A stretch of 64,000 nt of DNA from Wolfiporia cocos (lineage: Eukaryota; Basidiomycota; Agaricomycetes; Polyporales; Phaeolaceae), in assembly GCA_029448655.1 (NCBI GenBank), contig JACCLO010000004.1, positions 62,001 through 126,000 of the forward strand, written 5' to 3'. Below are positions 22,039 to 34,200 of this stretch, piece by piece; position 1 is the first letter of the stretch; each line of letters begins with the position of its first letter. The notes beneath the pieces are model-generated. The model was not told the DNA's origin. It saw only the letters and a program-made list of their open reading frames with translations, and did no database searches. Position numbers and translations under genes: made by a program.

Positions 22039-25000
22039 AGAACACACCAGCCCCGCAGCGGCTGGGAGTGTACAGCGCCCCGAAGAAGCGCACCTCTACG
22101 AAGAGGCTTCACAGAGACCCCTTATCTTGTGGGAAGATAAGGCGGTCGTACGTCACCCGGTATCCCATCTCGGAATATTCGGCAACTCGGCAACGGACTT
22201 TGCCCGGAGGACAAGGACACTAGCTACACGTGCCCCTCCTGTACAATACTTTCATCCTGACCCCACCGCGCTGAAGTTTTTTACTTTGTATAATGTACAC
22301 GGAAATGATGCTCGAGACGACAATAAATCATTTTCCATCGAAGTAGAATTGTGGGTATACGGAAAGAAAATTAACGCCATGGCATTGATCGACACCGGTG
22401 CATCAATAAGCGTCATCGATAAGAAACTCGTCCATGAGGAGAAGTTAGTCACTCAGAAACTACCCTCGCCCCTCGAGATTCGTAACACCGACGGTACCTC
22501 TAATACCGCCGGTAATATCAATATGGCAGTAAAAGCTTATATGGTGCACGAGGAACACAAGTCCACCGAATTCTTGTACGTAATGGACGTACAAAATGCG
22601 GATGTGATCCTCGGATATGACTGGTTCCTGAAACACAACCCGGACTTCAATTGGCCGGAAGGAACATTCACATATCGGTGTACGGAAAAATGCAAACATG
22701 GCAAACGAGTTTCGATTTCTGAGGAAGAAGATGAAATCGAACCCCGCAACATCTATCAGATCATCAACGACTTTCCAATAGATTTTCTCGGCTTAGAGGA
22801 GCCTGAGAATCCCTTTGTCGCTTGGGTGAACACCCTTGACGAAGGAACGGAACTCCTTATCGACGCCATTCAGTCGATAACGGAGAAGTCAGATGATGAA
22901 TTCCTGACAGATGCGAATCTCCAGAAATGGAAATCCTTGGTTCCGGAGGAATACCAGGAGTTTGGTCCCACGGTATTTTCGCAGCGCGCATCCAAAAGGA
23001 TGCCCGAATGGAAACCATACGACCACGCCATCGACTTCCCCGATGACGCGGTACTACCGCCCCCGAGTAAGGCATACAAGATGTCTCCTCAGGAAGCGAA
23101 CTCGCTAGATCAGTGGATCCAAGAAGAGTTACGGAAGGGCTACATCCGACACTCAAAATCCCCGATCGCGAGCCCGGTCTTCTTCGTCCCTAAAAAAGAC
23201 GGCGGAGCCCGAATGGTAGTCGATTACCGAAAGGTGAACGACTTGACCATTAAAAACAGGTACCCTCTCCCACGCATAGACGAGCTTATCGATAAGCTTA
23301 GCCAGGCTTCGATATTTACGAAGCTCGACTTGCGTTGGGGTTACAACAACGTTAGAATCAAAGAGGGAGATGAATGGAAGACCGCATTCATTACACCTAA
23401 CGGCCTTTACGAAGCTGTAGTCATGTACTTCGGTTTTTGTAATGCACCCAGCACGTTCCAACACATGATGAATGATATTCTAGGTGACCTTATCAGAGAA
23501 GGAAAGGTCATTGTCTACCTAGACGACATCCTTGTGTTTGGAAACGACCTGGTGGAACACCGTCGTATCGTCAAGCAAGTATTACAAATCTTGCAAGACA
23601 ACGACTTGTTCGCGAAGCCGGAAAAGTGCTTCTTCGAACAAAGCAGTATTGAATACCTGGGAATGATCATTTCCAAAGGAAAAGTCGAAATGGACCCTAA
23701 GAAGGTAGCCGGCGTAATGGATTGGCCTACACCTGCCAAGGTGAAGGACGTCCAGGCCTTTGTTGGCTTCGCCAACTACTACCGTCGGTTCATTAAGGAC
23801 TTCTCCAAAGTGGTTAAGCCGTTAACCGAACTGTCCAAGAAAAACACGCAGTGGAACTGGGGACCCGAACAAGCGGAAGCCTTCCAAACGCTCAAGGAAG
23901 CTTTCACATCGGCTCCAATACTCCGGATCCCAGATCAGGAGTCCCCGTTCCGCGTGGAAGCGGATTCTTCCGATTACGCAACTGGTGCAGTGCTATCACA
24001 ATACTCTTCGGAGGATAAGCTCTGGCACCCGGTAGCCTTTTACTCGAAATCTCTATCAGCACCCGAAAGGAACTATGAGATTTACAATAAGGAGTTGCTT
24101 GCAATCATTCGCGCTCTAGAGGAATGGAGACATTACCTCGAGGGACATCCACACAAATTTGAAGTATGGTCGGATCATCTCAATCTGACATATTTCAAAT
24201 CGGCACAACGGCTAACCCGGAGACAGGCACGTTGGAGTCTTTACCTGACAAGGTTCAACTTCACCATGTGCCACAAACCCGGTAAAACAATGCTCACGGC
24301 TGACCCTCTGTCACGGAGGCCAGACCATGAAGAGGGGGTGGAACTCGATAATCGCGATCAGATTTTGCTGAAACCAGAATACTTTACGGTTAGGGCGCTA
24401 GAAGCGTCACAGCAGGAGATACAATCAGGCGACAAGGACCTCCTCCGACAAATCCGACAAGCCCTCATGGACGATCAGATTACCAAGGATTACCAGGAAC
24501 TACTGAAAAGTGGTCCCAAGGAATTCGGTAAAGATCTCCAGGAATGGAACATGGAGGCCGGATTACTCCTCAGACGAGGAAAAGTGTACGTTCCAAAAGA
24601 GCCTAGAGAATTGCGCACGAAGATTCTGGAGTTACATCATGACCATGTGACTGCCAGACACTTCGGACGATGGAAGACCTATGAACTTCTATCACGTAAT
24701 TACTGGTGGCCTGGAATGACCACGATGGTGAAGCAATACGTGGAAGGTTGTGACACATGTCAGCGCATGAAGAACCGCAACCAGACCCCGTATGGACCCC
24801 TGCAACCGCTCCCAGTACCGGAAGCACCCTGGGACACAATCACAATCGACTTCATCGTTCACTTACCGCCCAGCGGCGAACGCAAACAATTCACTGCTAT
24901 TATGGTAGTAGTGGACCGATTAACCAAGCGCGCACACTTCATTCCCACGTCAGACAATATCTCGGCAAAGGAATTAGCAAACCTCCTGTACCTTCGGATT

Positions 25001-26448
25001 TATCCGAATCACGGACTTCCGAAACAAATCATTTCGGATAGAGGACCGCAATTCTCTTCTGAGTTATTCAAGGGATGGTGCGAACAATTGGGAATTCAGA
25101 GGTCGATGACGACAGCCTACCACCCGCAAGCGGACGGCCAAACGGAGAGAATTAACCAAATTCTAGAACAATACCTACGATGCTACATCGACGTTATCCA
25201 AAAAGATAACTGGGTGTTCTATCTCCCCACGGCAGAGTTTGCGTACAATAACGCGGCTAGCGAGACAACCAAGAATAGTCCATTCTTCGTCGAACTAGGA
25301 AGGCATCCCAATGCAGGACCTACGGATTTGAAGCCGACGCAATATTCGGATTTAAATCAATTTGCTTACGCCAGATGGTCAGCACAAGAACAAGCTAAGG
25401 CAGCTATGAAATTGGCTGCCAAACGCTGGTCTTGGTACTATGATCAACACAAGCGCTTGGTACCGTTTAAAGTTGGCGACAAAGTTCTCGTTGACGCCCG
25501 TAGCTGGCAAGACTCCGAAAGAAGTCTTAGTCCACGCTATCTGGGACCATTGAAGATAATTGAACAATTATCTCCGGTCACCTTTAGGGTACACATGGAC
25601 GAGCAATATAGGGCTTACCACCCAGTATTCCACGCTTCCAAATTGGTCATATACAAGGACCCGGTGCATCAGAAAAAACCAGAGCCTCAACCAGAAATGG
25701 TCGACGGCGAGGAATTATGGGAAGTTGAGAAGATCTTAGATCATCGTCTCCGCGCAGGAAGAGTTGAATACAGAATCCGATGGAAAGGATTTGGTATCAA
25801 TGACGACTCCTGGGTACGCGAAGCCGATCTCGACGCGGCATATGACATTCTGCAAGAATACAAGGCTTCACACGCCATTCCAATGCAGGATGTCCCCCTC
25901 AGGCGATCAGCCAGAAGGAAAGAAGCAGTTCATGTCTTCGACCCTGACAGCGACGACTGGGAAGCCGACGAATGCACGTGGCCAGACGACTGGCCGCAGT
26001 ATCGCGAAAGATTTGCGAAGGATCCTAAGCAGCGCATGGTTAGACACCCCGACGGGGGATGGATGTCAGCGGACATTAACCAAAACGCGGACTTGAAAAT
26101 CGTAGTCGGTGAAGGCGGCCGAATGCCGGAAAAGGGAACCAAGGACTCGGTTGGGTTTGACCTGTACACTGCAACAGGCGACGTTCTGCCAGCTCACGGG
26201 CAGACAGAATACAACACCGAACTGAAGATCCAGGTACCTTTCGGCACTTACGGACGTATCGCCCCCCGCTCTAGTCTTGCCCGAAAAGGCATAGACGTAA
26301 TGGGTGGCGTTATCGACCACGATTATCAAGGCGAAGTAATCATCATTCTCCGGAATCACTCCGATATATCTATCGATATTCGGGCCGGTGATAAGATTGC
26401 TCAGCTCATCTGCGAAGTTGCTAAGGACCCGCACATTACTCTACACGG
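21980..26448 (+). CDS. Fam1 pol, open but cut at the dUTPase C-terminus (copy 1B)
   Basis: In the +1 frame relative to gag. Protease LIDTGASISVID, RT with YLDD, RNase H, integrase with HHCC and D,D35E (type-2 allele), chromodomain and most of the dUTPase are open. The last ~21 residues, including the glycine-rich motif V (GTGGFGSTG), are replaced by LTR read-through ending at 26539. The dUTPase would lack the arm that closes over the substrate, which the family normally needs. A zinc-finger-region G is R here (VTARHFG). Confidence 0.88.
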
Positions 26449-27146
26449 TGTCACAGATTTGGGACATGCCACTATTTTTCCCGTATTTTTACCTATTTAT
26501 CTGGTATTTCTACGACCTTGTAGACGTTTACGCTGCTAAGCGCCCGTCTACACGTACACGCAACCAAACAACACGTACACAACGCGGTATACGTACACCT
26601 GTCATAACAACACTTACATAACACGTTTGTACGCGTCAATGACTCAGCGGACTAACCTCCGGTGTCACGCGCTGTACTCATATCCCGTTATCGGGCTATG
26701 TCACTACAATTGGATAAGCGGCCCGCTCGTTATCACATGCCAATGCCCTTAGTATTACTCATATCCCGATACCGGTATATAGTTATCACGTGCATGGCTT
26801 ACTAACGTAGCAACGCCACTATCACAACATGGACCTACGGTCCAAACAACGCTTCTTACTGGTGCGGCCATTACCGGCGCACATGGTCTACTGTAGTTTA
26901 CGACTTAGCTGTATCAGTTATGTCTGCGCACAGACCACCTTCATGTTTGGCTCCCTTACCGGTAACCAAACAAAGCATGTATATAAGTAGGGCTATCACT
27001 GCGGATAAGCCTTAGATTTGTTCTCTGCATTCGCACAGTAACATAACATCTCTGCTTGCGCCCACTAGCCTCCTCACCAACTTCCAGCAACTCCTTCAAG
27101 TCGCTAACAAAGTTATAGTGTGAGTCCCACAGTCTAGTCTGTGTCA
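26449..27146 (+). repeat. Copy 1C 5' LTR, 698 bp
   Basis: TGTCACAG...TGTGTCA, directly after CACGG in 1B pol. TATATAAG starts at 26980 and the predicted RNA start is 27014. Confidence 0.94.
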
Positions 27147-27148
27147 TA

Positions 27149-27159
27149 AGAACAAATCT
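27149..27159 (+). other. Self-priming PBS, copy 1C
   Basis: AGAACAAATCT after a TA spacer, exact complement of 27014-27024. Confidence 0.87.
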
Positions 27160-28167
27160 CCCCCTACCCCCGCCCTTGCGCTTGCGCTTGGGCCTGGGTC
27201 TCTATCCTACAGGGGTATTTTGCTCGTTGCTGCGCACATCCCTTTCTGCCTGACAAGGCGATTGGGGTGATAGTTGAGATCTGGGGGATACATCGTCATC
27301 CTCGGCAGAGGATTGGCAACCAGGGAAGCCACACCGCCCTTTTAGGCAGGAGGCCTACCTAACCCGGACTCCAGGGTCAAGGAGACATGGTCCTCGCTGA
27401 CAAGCTTGGACTATGCGCGGTTAAGACCCGCCTGTGGAGAAAAGGGGACGGTCTGCCTGTGTGCGCCCAACCCCCTGTCATGGCAAGCGTTGTTCAGTGC
27501 CCCATCACTATCCACAGGGTCATCATTATGATGGCATGGGAATTTTCCAAAGCCGCCTCCCAGGCGTAAGGGACCTGCTTTGAACCCGTTATGGGAAAAG
27601 CAGTGAGGGGGGTGACGTAAAAAATCACCCTGCCATAGGTCACTCGCGGTAGCCAATAGCATAAGTCCTCCGGGCAGCTCGGCGTGCGAGCATGGGTCAA
27701 ACGGATTTGGGGCCCCATTGGAAGAGAAGCGCGTGGCCCACTCCTTCGGGATGTGGAGCGCTGCTGTCTCGCGATCTTAGATCGACAGTGGTTTTTTAGC
27801 CCTGATGTGACACCCATGTGGCTACAGACGGCAACCTCATTGTTGAAGCATGGACAGGCTAAGGGATGTAAAATCCCAGCCACTTTCCGGCATCGTCCCT
27901 CCGGGGCGGTGTCGTGTATCCGAATCCCAATCATCTGACCCAGGAACCGGCCTGGCAGTCAGCAACTCTACCCCTGGAGTCGGCGCCTCTGACCGTTAGG
28001 GTCATGCGAATATCCGCGCCGTCTCGGCACAGGGTTTGCGCGCAACATAAGAGTAATTATGCCCCGTAGTACACCTTCTTTGCTCCTGAAAAGGAGTCCA
28101 CTACCCTACCTTACATAATCCCTTTTATTCCTGTTCTTGGACGTATCACTGGGAAACTTCGTTTCTC
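27160..28167 (+). other. Copy 1C leader
   Basis: About 1 kb, non-coding on the sense strand. Covarying hairpin at 27519-27535, with the GTAAA-loop and GAAA-tetraloop hairpins further on, as in 1D. Confidence 0.7.
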
Positions 28168-29091
28168 ATGAAAGCTGCACTTTCTAGAATCATGCCCCGC
28201 GTTACCCGTCGCACCCGTGGCTCCTCCACTGCCCCCTACGTTAAGCCGGCGAAGCGGTCCCTTCTCAGCCGCATCGACACCACCGACATTCCTCGGGCAG
28301 AGGACGTCACCTACACGCTTCCTGTAAAGGAAGATTACACTGGGAAACTCCATCTTTGGGAGATTCCCGTCCACATGCCAAAGCACATTGCTGAGGCTGG
28401 GAAACCCGCTCCTCGACCTCCCAAACCAGTTCCGCTCGCTAAGCGTATCTGGACAGAGGAAGAGAAGCTAGCCGCTTCCATTACCGCCATGGAGAATCTC
28501 ATCGAACTCCGCAAACTCAACAAGCTCAAGCTCGCTCGCGATAAGCTGAATAAGCGAATCGCCGCCAAACAAGCCGCCAAGGAAGCCAAGCAAGCAGCTT
28601 CTTCACTGGCCCTCCGTCTCTCCAGCCCGGCAGCCGGACCTTCTGTTCCGGCCAACCACAAGATTCTCGACCCTTCCCTCGTCTTCGGGAAGAAGAAACC
28701 CCTCCAAGCATGCGATCAAGTTATTCCCATGCTAGAAGGCACTCTCACTCGTCTTACTCCTCTCGCCAACCACCCCCCTAATTACCCAGGCTTCCATATG
28801 GAAAACGACATGCGTTTCCATACTATGGTAGTAGAATTGGAGGACTTGGTGGATAACGTAAAGGATAGAGCGAGACGGGGGAGGATCACCAATAGAGACT
28901 GGAGAATTATGAAAAAGTATTGCAAACAGCTCGGCAATATTTCCTTTTTGGATTGGCGTACGGACTTAGCTCGTATCGTAGCAGAATGCGTAGCGCTACA
29001 AATTACTTTTGCCTTCGGTGTAACACCACCTGACAAGGTGGCAGGGCCCTCAACTACTTCGGTAGAAGAGGATATACTCGCGATTGTATAG
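28168..29091 (+). CDS. Fam1 ORF1 (copy 1C)
   Basis: 307 codons, intact. It differs from 1D by T for A in RIDTTD, K for E in ELRKLNK and A for V in LSSPAAG. See copy 1D for layout. Unknown function. Confidence 0.83.
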   Translation: MKAALSRIMPRVTRRTRGSSTAPYVKPAKRSLLSRIDTTDIPRAEDVTYTLPVKEDYTGKLHLWEIPVHMPKHIAEAGKPAPRPPKPVPLAKRIWTEEEKLAASITAMENLIELRKLNKLKLARDKLNKRIAAKQAAKEAKQAASSLALRLSSPAAGPSVPANHKILDPSLVFGKKKPLQACDQVIPMLEGTLTRLTPLANHPPNYPGFHMENDMRFHTMVVELEDLVDNVKDRARRGRITNRDWRIMKKYCKQLGNISFLDWRTDLARIVAECVALQITFAFGVTPPDKVAGPSTTSVEEDILAIV

Positions 29092-29239
29092 TAGAAATAC
29101 TATCATCTTTTAACTCTGAAATAGAGTGCGAGTGTGATCTATAACGAAAGTCGCAGCTTTCAAAACCCAATCCCTTCTTAAGAATCTAAGACAATGAGTA
29201 ACCGGAAACTAACATTCGTCACAGACAGATTCACAAAAA

Positions 29240-31237
29240 ATGTCTTCCACCTCCTCCGTCAGCACTCCCCTTGCTCCCCGCAAGATGCGCCTCCGCTCAG
29301 AAGGCCCGGTGACACCGGTAGCTGGTCCCTCGGGAACCCAGCAACTGGTAACGCTGGAGCACCTAAGCGAGGGAGAAGAAGAGGAAGAGGAAGGAGAAGA
29401 GGAAATGCCGGAGTTCGCTCCCCCGCAAAGGGAATCTCCGACCAACCCCATGGGTACACGCCCAGGCTCCCCCATTGCCGGATACCCACCGGCTCGTCGA
29501 ACTCGCCCTATCGGGCCCACCACCACCCTGGAAATGGAATTTTCGGGTCCGACACGACAGACCAATGTCGCTGTCGAGAACAACCTCAAGGCGTACCTTC
29601 CTGAGGAGGAACACCACAAGGTGGATGGGTCCATACATGGGCCAATCATCGATGCCGCCGTACAACGAAGTGCGGCCATAAGCCATGACACCACCGACAC
29701 CCTAGGTCGAATGGTGCACGCCCGCCTGGAGCGTATCCATGAACGAATCGATTCCCTGGCTGGGCAATCCAGGGCAATCGAACAGAAGGCCCAAGACGAG
29801 CTACACGAAGCGGTCAATTCGGTCCGGAACGAGGTATTGTCCACCATGGTGGACCTCGGCAAGGAACTCCGACAGGAGTACACCGCCAAGCTCTCCGAAA
29901 TGGAGAAGCAGCTCCGAAAGGACTACCGGTCCCGGCTGGACGACCTCGAGGATGCGTTCGCAGAGCGCATGGAGAAGGTTGACGAGGAACTTCGGAGAAT
30001 TCGCAAGAATCCCTCCGTTCCCAACCCTCCCGGCATCCGCACGCCCCCGGAAGAACCCGCACCGGCCCCCGGTAATGCTCGAACCCGTGCAGCCGAGGCC
30101 GCTGCCGCCGCACAAGCTGCAGCCGCTGCTGCAGCAGCCGTCGCCCCGCAGATTCCAGGTCTGCCTCAAAACCTGAAAATCCCCCCTCCCCCCGAATTCT
30201 CCGGGTCATCTGGAAAGGTGACTGCGCAAGAATGGGTGGAAAAAATGGGTCTTTATTTTGGCACTCTCCGGGTTTACGACGACCACGACCGCATTACCAC
30301 CGCCCTGTTCCGAGTAACCGGGGACGCCTACAAATTTTTCTCGCCTCTTATCAAAAAGGCAGGAAACGGCGAGCCCCTCGGCACATGGGAGGACTTCACC
30401 AAGTCGGTGATGGTCCAATACGGTAAAATGACGGACAAGGAAATCGCGAAAAAGGAGATCCGAGGCTACTACGGTACCAAGGGCAAGGAACTCGCCGAAT
30501 CGAACTATTTCAATTACTGCGAGCGTTTCCGTACCCTCGGCCGCCTATCGGAAACCGCCAACGAGACCCTGGTGTGGGAGTTCACCGAAACACTCCCCGA
30601 AAAGGTTAAGGACACCCTAAACGTCCTCGGCAAGACCCCGTTCTTCAAGGCCCCAACCGACATCGAACCCCTCATCGACTTCGCCCTGGAAATGTACCAA
30701 ACGTCATATCCAGACAAGATCAAGGGTTCTATCTTCGAGAAGGCCGGCAAGAAGGACTCGGCACCTGCCGAAAAGAAGGAGACGTCCTCCGCTTCTGCAA
30801 AGAAGTCGGAGAAAAAGAAGGACAAGGGAAAGACGCCCGCCAAAGCCCCCGCCGACACCACCAACGCCGTCTGTACCTACTGCAAGCAGACAGGACATTA
30901 CTTCAACAAATGCCCTAAGCTTGCGGCAGACAAGGCTGCGGGAACGTTCGTGCCTGCCGCTCAGCGGGCCGAGCAACAAAGGGCGAAGGATGCAGCTGCC
31001 GCGTCTGGAAAGACCACGGCTGCCCCTTCGGGTAGTGGAAAGGGACAGGCTTCTGGCAAGAAGCCGTACTCGGCGCCCCCCGCGGATGGCAAGACGTATC
31101 GTGCCCGAACGATCTGGGAAGAAGTGACGGCTGACTCAAGCTCAGCAGGACCCTCGGCCCCTGCCACCACCGTCGCCAATGTCGGGACCATCTTGGTTCC
31201 CCTCGCCCCAACCACACGTCTCGAAGACGTTCTGTGA
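29240..31237 (+). CDS. Fam1 Gag (copy 1C), intact
   Basis: 665 residues from MSSTSSVSTPLAPRK to TRLEDVL. Order: variable N-terminus with an acidic E-rich run, coiled coil (~180-275), alanine-rich linker, capsid-like retrotransposon Gag domain (PEFSGSSGKVTAQEW to ~500), basic lysine/alanine-rich stretch and a CCHC zinc knuckle. It should form the particle shell and bind element RNA. The preceding AAAAAATG context puts the upstream MSNRKLTF ATG (29194) out of frame, where it opens a separate 136-codon frame. Confidence 0.92.
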   Translation: MSSTSSVSTPLAPRKMRLRSEGPVTPVAGPSGTQQLVTLEHLSEGEEEEEEGEEEMPEFAPPQRESPTNPMGTRPGSPIAGYPPARRTRPIGPTTTLEMEFSGPTRQTNVAVENNLKAYLPEEEHHKVDGSIHGPIIDAAVQRSAAISHDTTDTLGRMVHARLERIHERIDSLAGQSRAIEQKAQDELHEAVNSVRNEVLSTMVDLGKELRQEYTAKLSEMEKQLRKDYRSRLDDLEDAFAERMEKVDEELRRIRKNPSVPNPPGIRTPPEEPAPAPGNARTRAAEAAAAAQAAAAAAAAVAPQIPGLPQNLKIPPPPEFSGSSGKVTAQEWVEKMGLYFGTLRVYDDHDRITTALFRVTGDAYKFFSPLIKKAGNGEPLGTWEDFTKSVMVQYGKMTDKEIAKKEIRGYYGTKGKELAESNYFNYCERFRTLGRLSETANETLVWEFTETLPEKVKDTLNVLGKTPFFKAPTDIEPLIDFALEMYQTSYPDKIKGSIFEKAGKKDSAPAEKKETSSASAKKSEKKKDKGKTPAKAPADTTNAVCTYCKQTGHYFNKCPKLAADKAAGTFVPAAQRAEQQRAKDAAAASGKTTAAPSGSGKGQASGKKPYSAPPADGKTYRARTIWEEVTADSSSAGPSAPATTVANVGTILVPLAPTTRLEDVL

Positions 31238-34200
31238 AGAACACACCAGCCCCGCAGCGGCTGGGAGTGTACAGCGCCCCGAAGAAGCGCACCTCTACGA
31301 AGAGGCTTCACAGAGACCCCTTATCTTGTGGGAAGATAAGGCGGTCGTACGTCACCCGGTATCCCATCTCGGTATATTCGGTAACTCGGCAATGGACTTT
31401 GCCCGGAGGACAAGGACACTAGCTACACGTGCCCCTCCTGTACAATACTTTTATCCTGACCCGCTCGCGCTGAAGTTTTTCACTTTGTATAATGTACATG
31501 GAAACGATTCTCGAGACGACAATAAATCGTTCTCTATCGAAGTGGAACTGTGGGTATATGGAAAGAAAGTCAACGCCATGGCATTAATCGACACCGGTGC
31601 ATCCATAAGCGTCATCGATAAGAAACTCGTACACGAGGAGAAGTTAGTCACTCAGAAACTACCTTCACCTCTCGAGATTCGCAACGCCGACGGTACCTCT
31701 AATACCGCCGGTAATATCAATATGGCAGTAAAAGCTTATATGGTGCACGAGGAACACAAGTCCACCGAATTCTTGTACGTAATGAACGTACAGAATGCGG
31801 ATGTGATCCTCGGATATGACTGGTTCCTGAAACACAACCCGGACTTCAATTGGCCGGAAGGAACCTTCACATATCGGTGTACGGAAAAATGCAAACATGG
31901 CAAACGGGTTTCGATTTCTGAGGAAGAAGATGAAACCGAACCCCGCAACATCTATCAGATCATCAATGACTTTCCAATAGATTTTCTCGGCTTAGAGGAG
32001 CCTGAGAATCCCTTTGCCGCTTGGGTGAACACCCTTGACGAAGGAACGGAACTCCTTATCGATGCCATTCAGTCGATAACGGAGAAGTCGGATGATGAAT
32101 TCCTGACAGATGCGGATCTCCAGAAATGGAAATCCTTGGTTCCGGAGGAATACCAGGAGTTTGGTCCCACGGTATTTTCTCAACGTGCATCCGAAAGAAT
32201 GCCCGAACGGAAACCATACGATCACGCCATCGACTTTCCCGATGACGCGGTACTACCGCCCCCGAGTAAGGCATACAAGATGTCTCCTCAGGAAGCGAAC
32301 TCGCTGGATCAGTGGATTCAGGAAGAGTTACGGAAGGGCTACATCCGACACTCGAAATCCCCGATCGCGAGCCCGGTCTTCTTCGTCCCTAAAAAAGATG
32401 GCGGAGCCCGAATGGTAGTCGATTACCGAAAGGTGAACGACTTGACCATTAAAAACAGGTACCCTCTCCCACGCATAGACGAGCTTATCGATAAGCTTAG
32501 CCAGGCTTCGATATTTACGAAGCTCGACTTGCGTTGGGGTTACAACAACGTAAGAATCAAGGAGGGAGATGAATGGAAGACCGCATTCATTACGCCTAAC
32601 GGCCTTTACGAAGCTGTAGTCATGTACTTCGGTTTTTGTAATGCACCCAGCACGTTCCAACACATGATGAACGATATTCTAGGTGACCTTATCAGAGAAG
32701 GAAAGGTCATTGTCTACCTAGACGACATCCTTGTGTTCGGAAACGACCTGTTGGAACACCGTCGTATTGTCAAGCAAGTATTACAAATCTTGCAAGACAA
32801 CGACTTGTTCGCGAAGCCTGAAAAGTGCTTCTTCGAACAAAGCAGTATTGAATACCTGGGAATGATCATTTCCAAAGGAAAAGTCGAAATGGACCCTAAG
32901 AAGGTAGCCGGTGTCATGGACTGGCCTACACCTGCCAAGGTGAAGGACGTCCAAGGCCTTTGTTGGCTTCGCCAACTACTACCGTCGGTTCATTAAAGAC
33001 TTCTCCAAAGTGGTTAAGCCGTTAACCGAACTGTCCAAGAAAAACACGCAAGTGGAACTGGGGATCCGAACAAGCGGAAGCCTTCCAAACTCTCAAGGAA
33101 GCTTTCACATCGGCTCCAATACTCCGGATCCCAGATCAGGAGTCCCCGTTCCGCGTGGAAGCGGATTCTTCCGATTACGCAACTGGTGCAGTGCTATCAC
33201 AATACTCTTCGGAGGATAAGCTCTGGCACCCGGTAGCCTTTTACTCGAAATCTCTATCAGCACCCGAAAGGAACTATGAGATTTACGATAAGGAGTTGCT
33301 CGCAATCATCCGCGCTCTAGAGGAATGGAGACATTACCTCGAAGGACACCCACACAAATTTGAAGTATGGTCGGATCATCTCAATCTGACATATTTCAAA
33401 TCGGCACAACGGCTAACCCGGAGACAGGCACGTTGGAGTCTTTACCTGACAAGGTTCAACTTCACCATGTGCCACAAACCCGGTAAAACAATGCTTACGG
33501 CTGATCCTCTGTCACGGAGGCCAGACCATGAAGAGGGGGTGGAACTCGACAATCGCGATCAAATTTTGCTGAAACCGGAATACTTTACGGTTAGGGCGCT
33601 AGAAGCGTCACAGCAGGAGATACAATCAGGCGACGAGGACCTTCTCCGACAAATCCGACAAGCCCTCATGGACGATCAAATTACCAAGGATTACCAGGAA
33701 CTACTGAAAAGTGGTCCCAAGGAATTCGGTAAAGATCTCCAGGAATGGAACATGGAGGCCGGATTACTCCTCAGACGAGGAAAAGTGTACGTTCCAAAAG
33801 AGCCTAAGGAATTGCGCACGAAGATTCTGGAGTTACATCATGACCATGTGACTGCCGGACACTTCGGACGATGGAAGACCTATGAACTTCTATCACGTAA
33901 TTACTGGTGGCCTGGAATGACCACGATGGTAAAGCAATACGTGGAAGGTTGTGACACATGTCCAGCGCATGAAGAACCACAACCAGACCCCGTACGGACC
34001 CCTGCAACCGCTCCCAGTTCCGGAAGCACCATTGGGACACCAGTCACAATCGACCTTCATCGTCCACCTTACCAGCCTAGCGGCGAATTGAAACAATTCA
34101 CTGCTATTATGGTAGTAGTGGACCGGATTACCAAGCGAGCACACTTCATTCCCACGTCCGACAAATATCTCGGCAAAGGAATTAGCGAACCTCCTGTACC

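Larger units (their letters stand above)
17253..26448 (+). mobile_element. Fam1 copy 1B, 5' LTR to dUTPase (3' end displaced)
   Basis: 5' LTR, PBS, leader, ORF1, gag and pol in order. The pol is cut after the codons for DPHITLH by another Fam1 LTR with target sequence CACGG (26444-26448). The missing end of pol, PPT and 3' LTR lie inverted at 49784-49932 and 39116-39781. The left flank TAGTT does not match the flank of that displaced 3' LTR (GCTAG on its own strand), so the 5' and 3' parts may derive from different insertions. Confidence 0.9.
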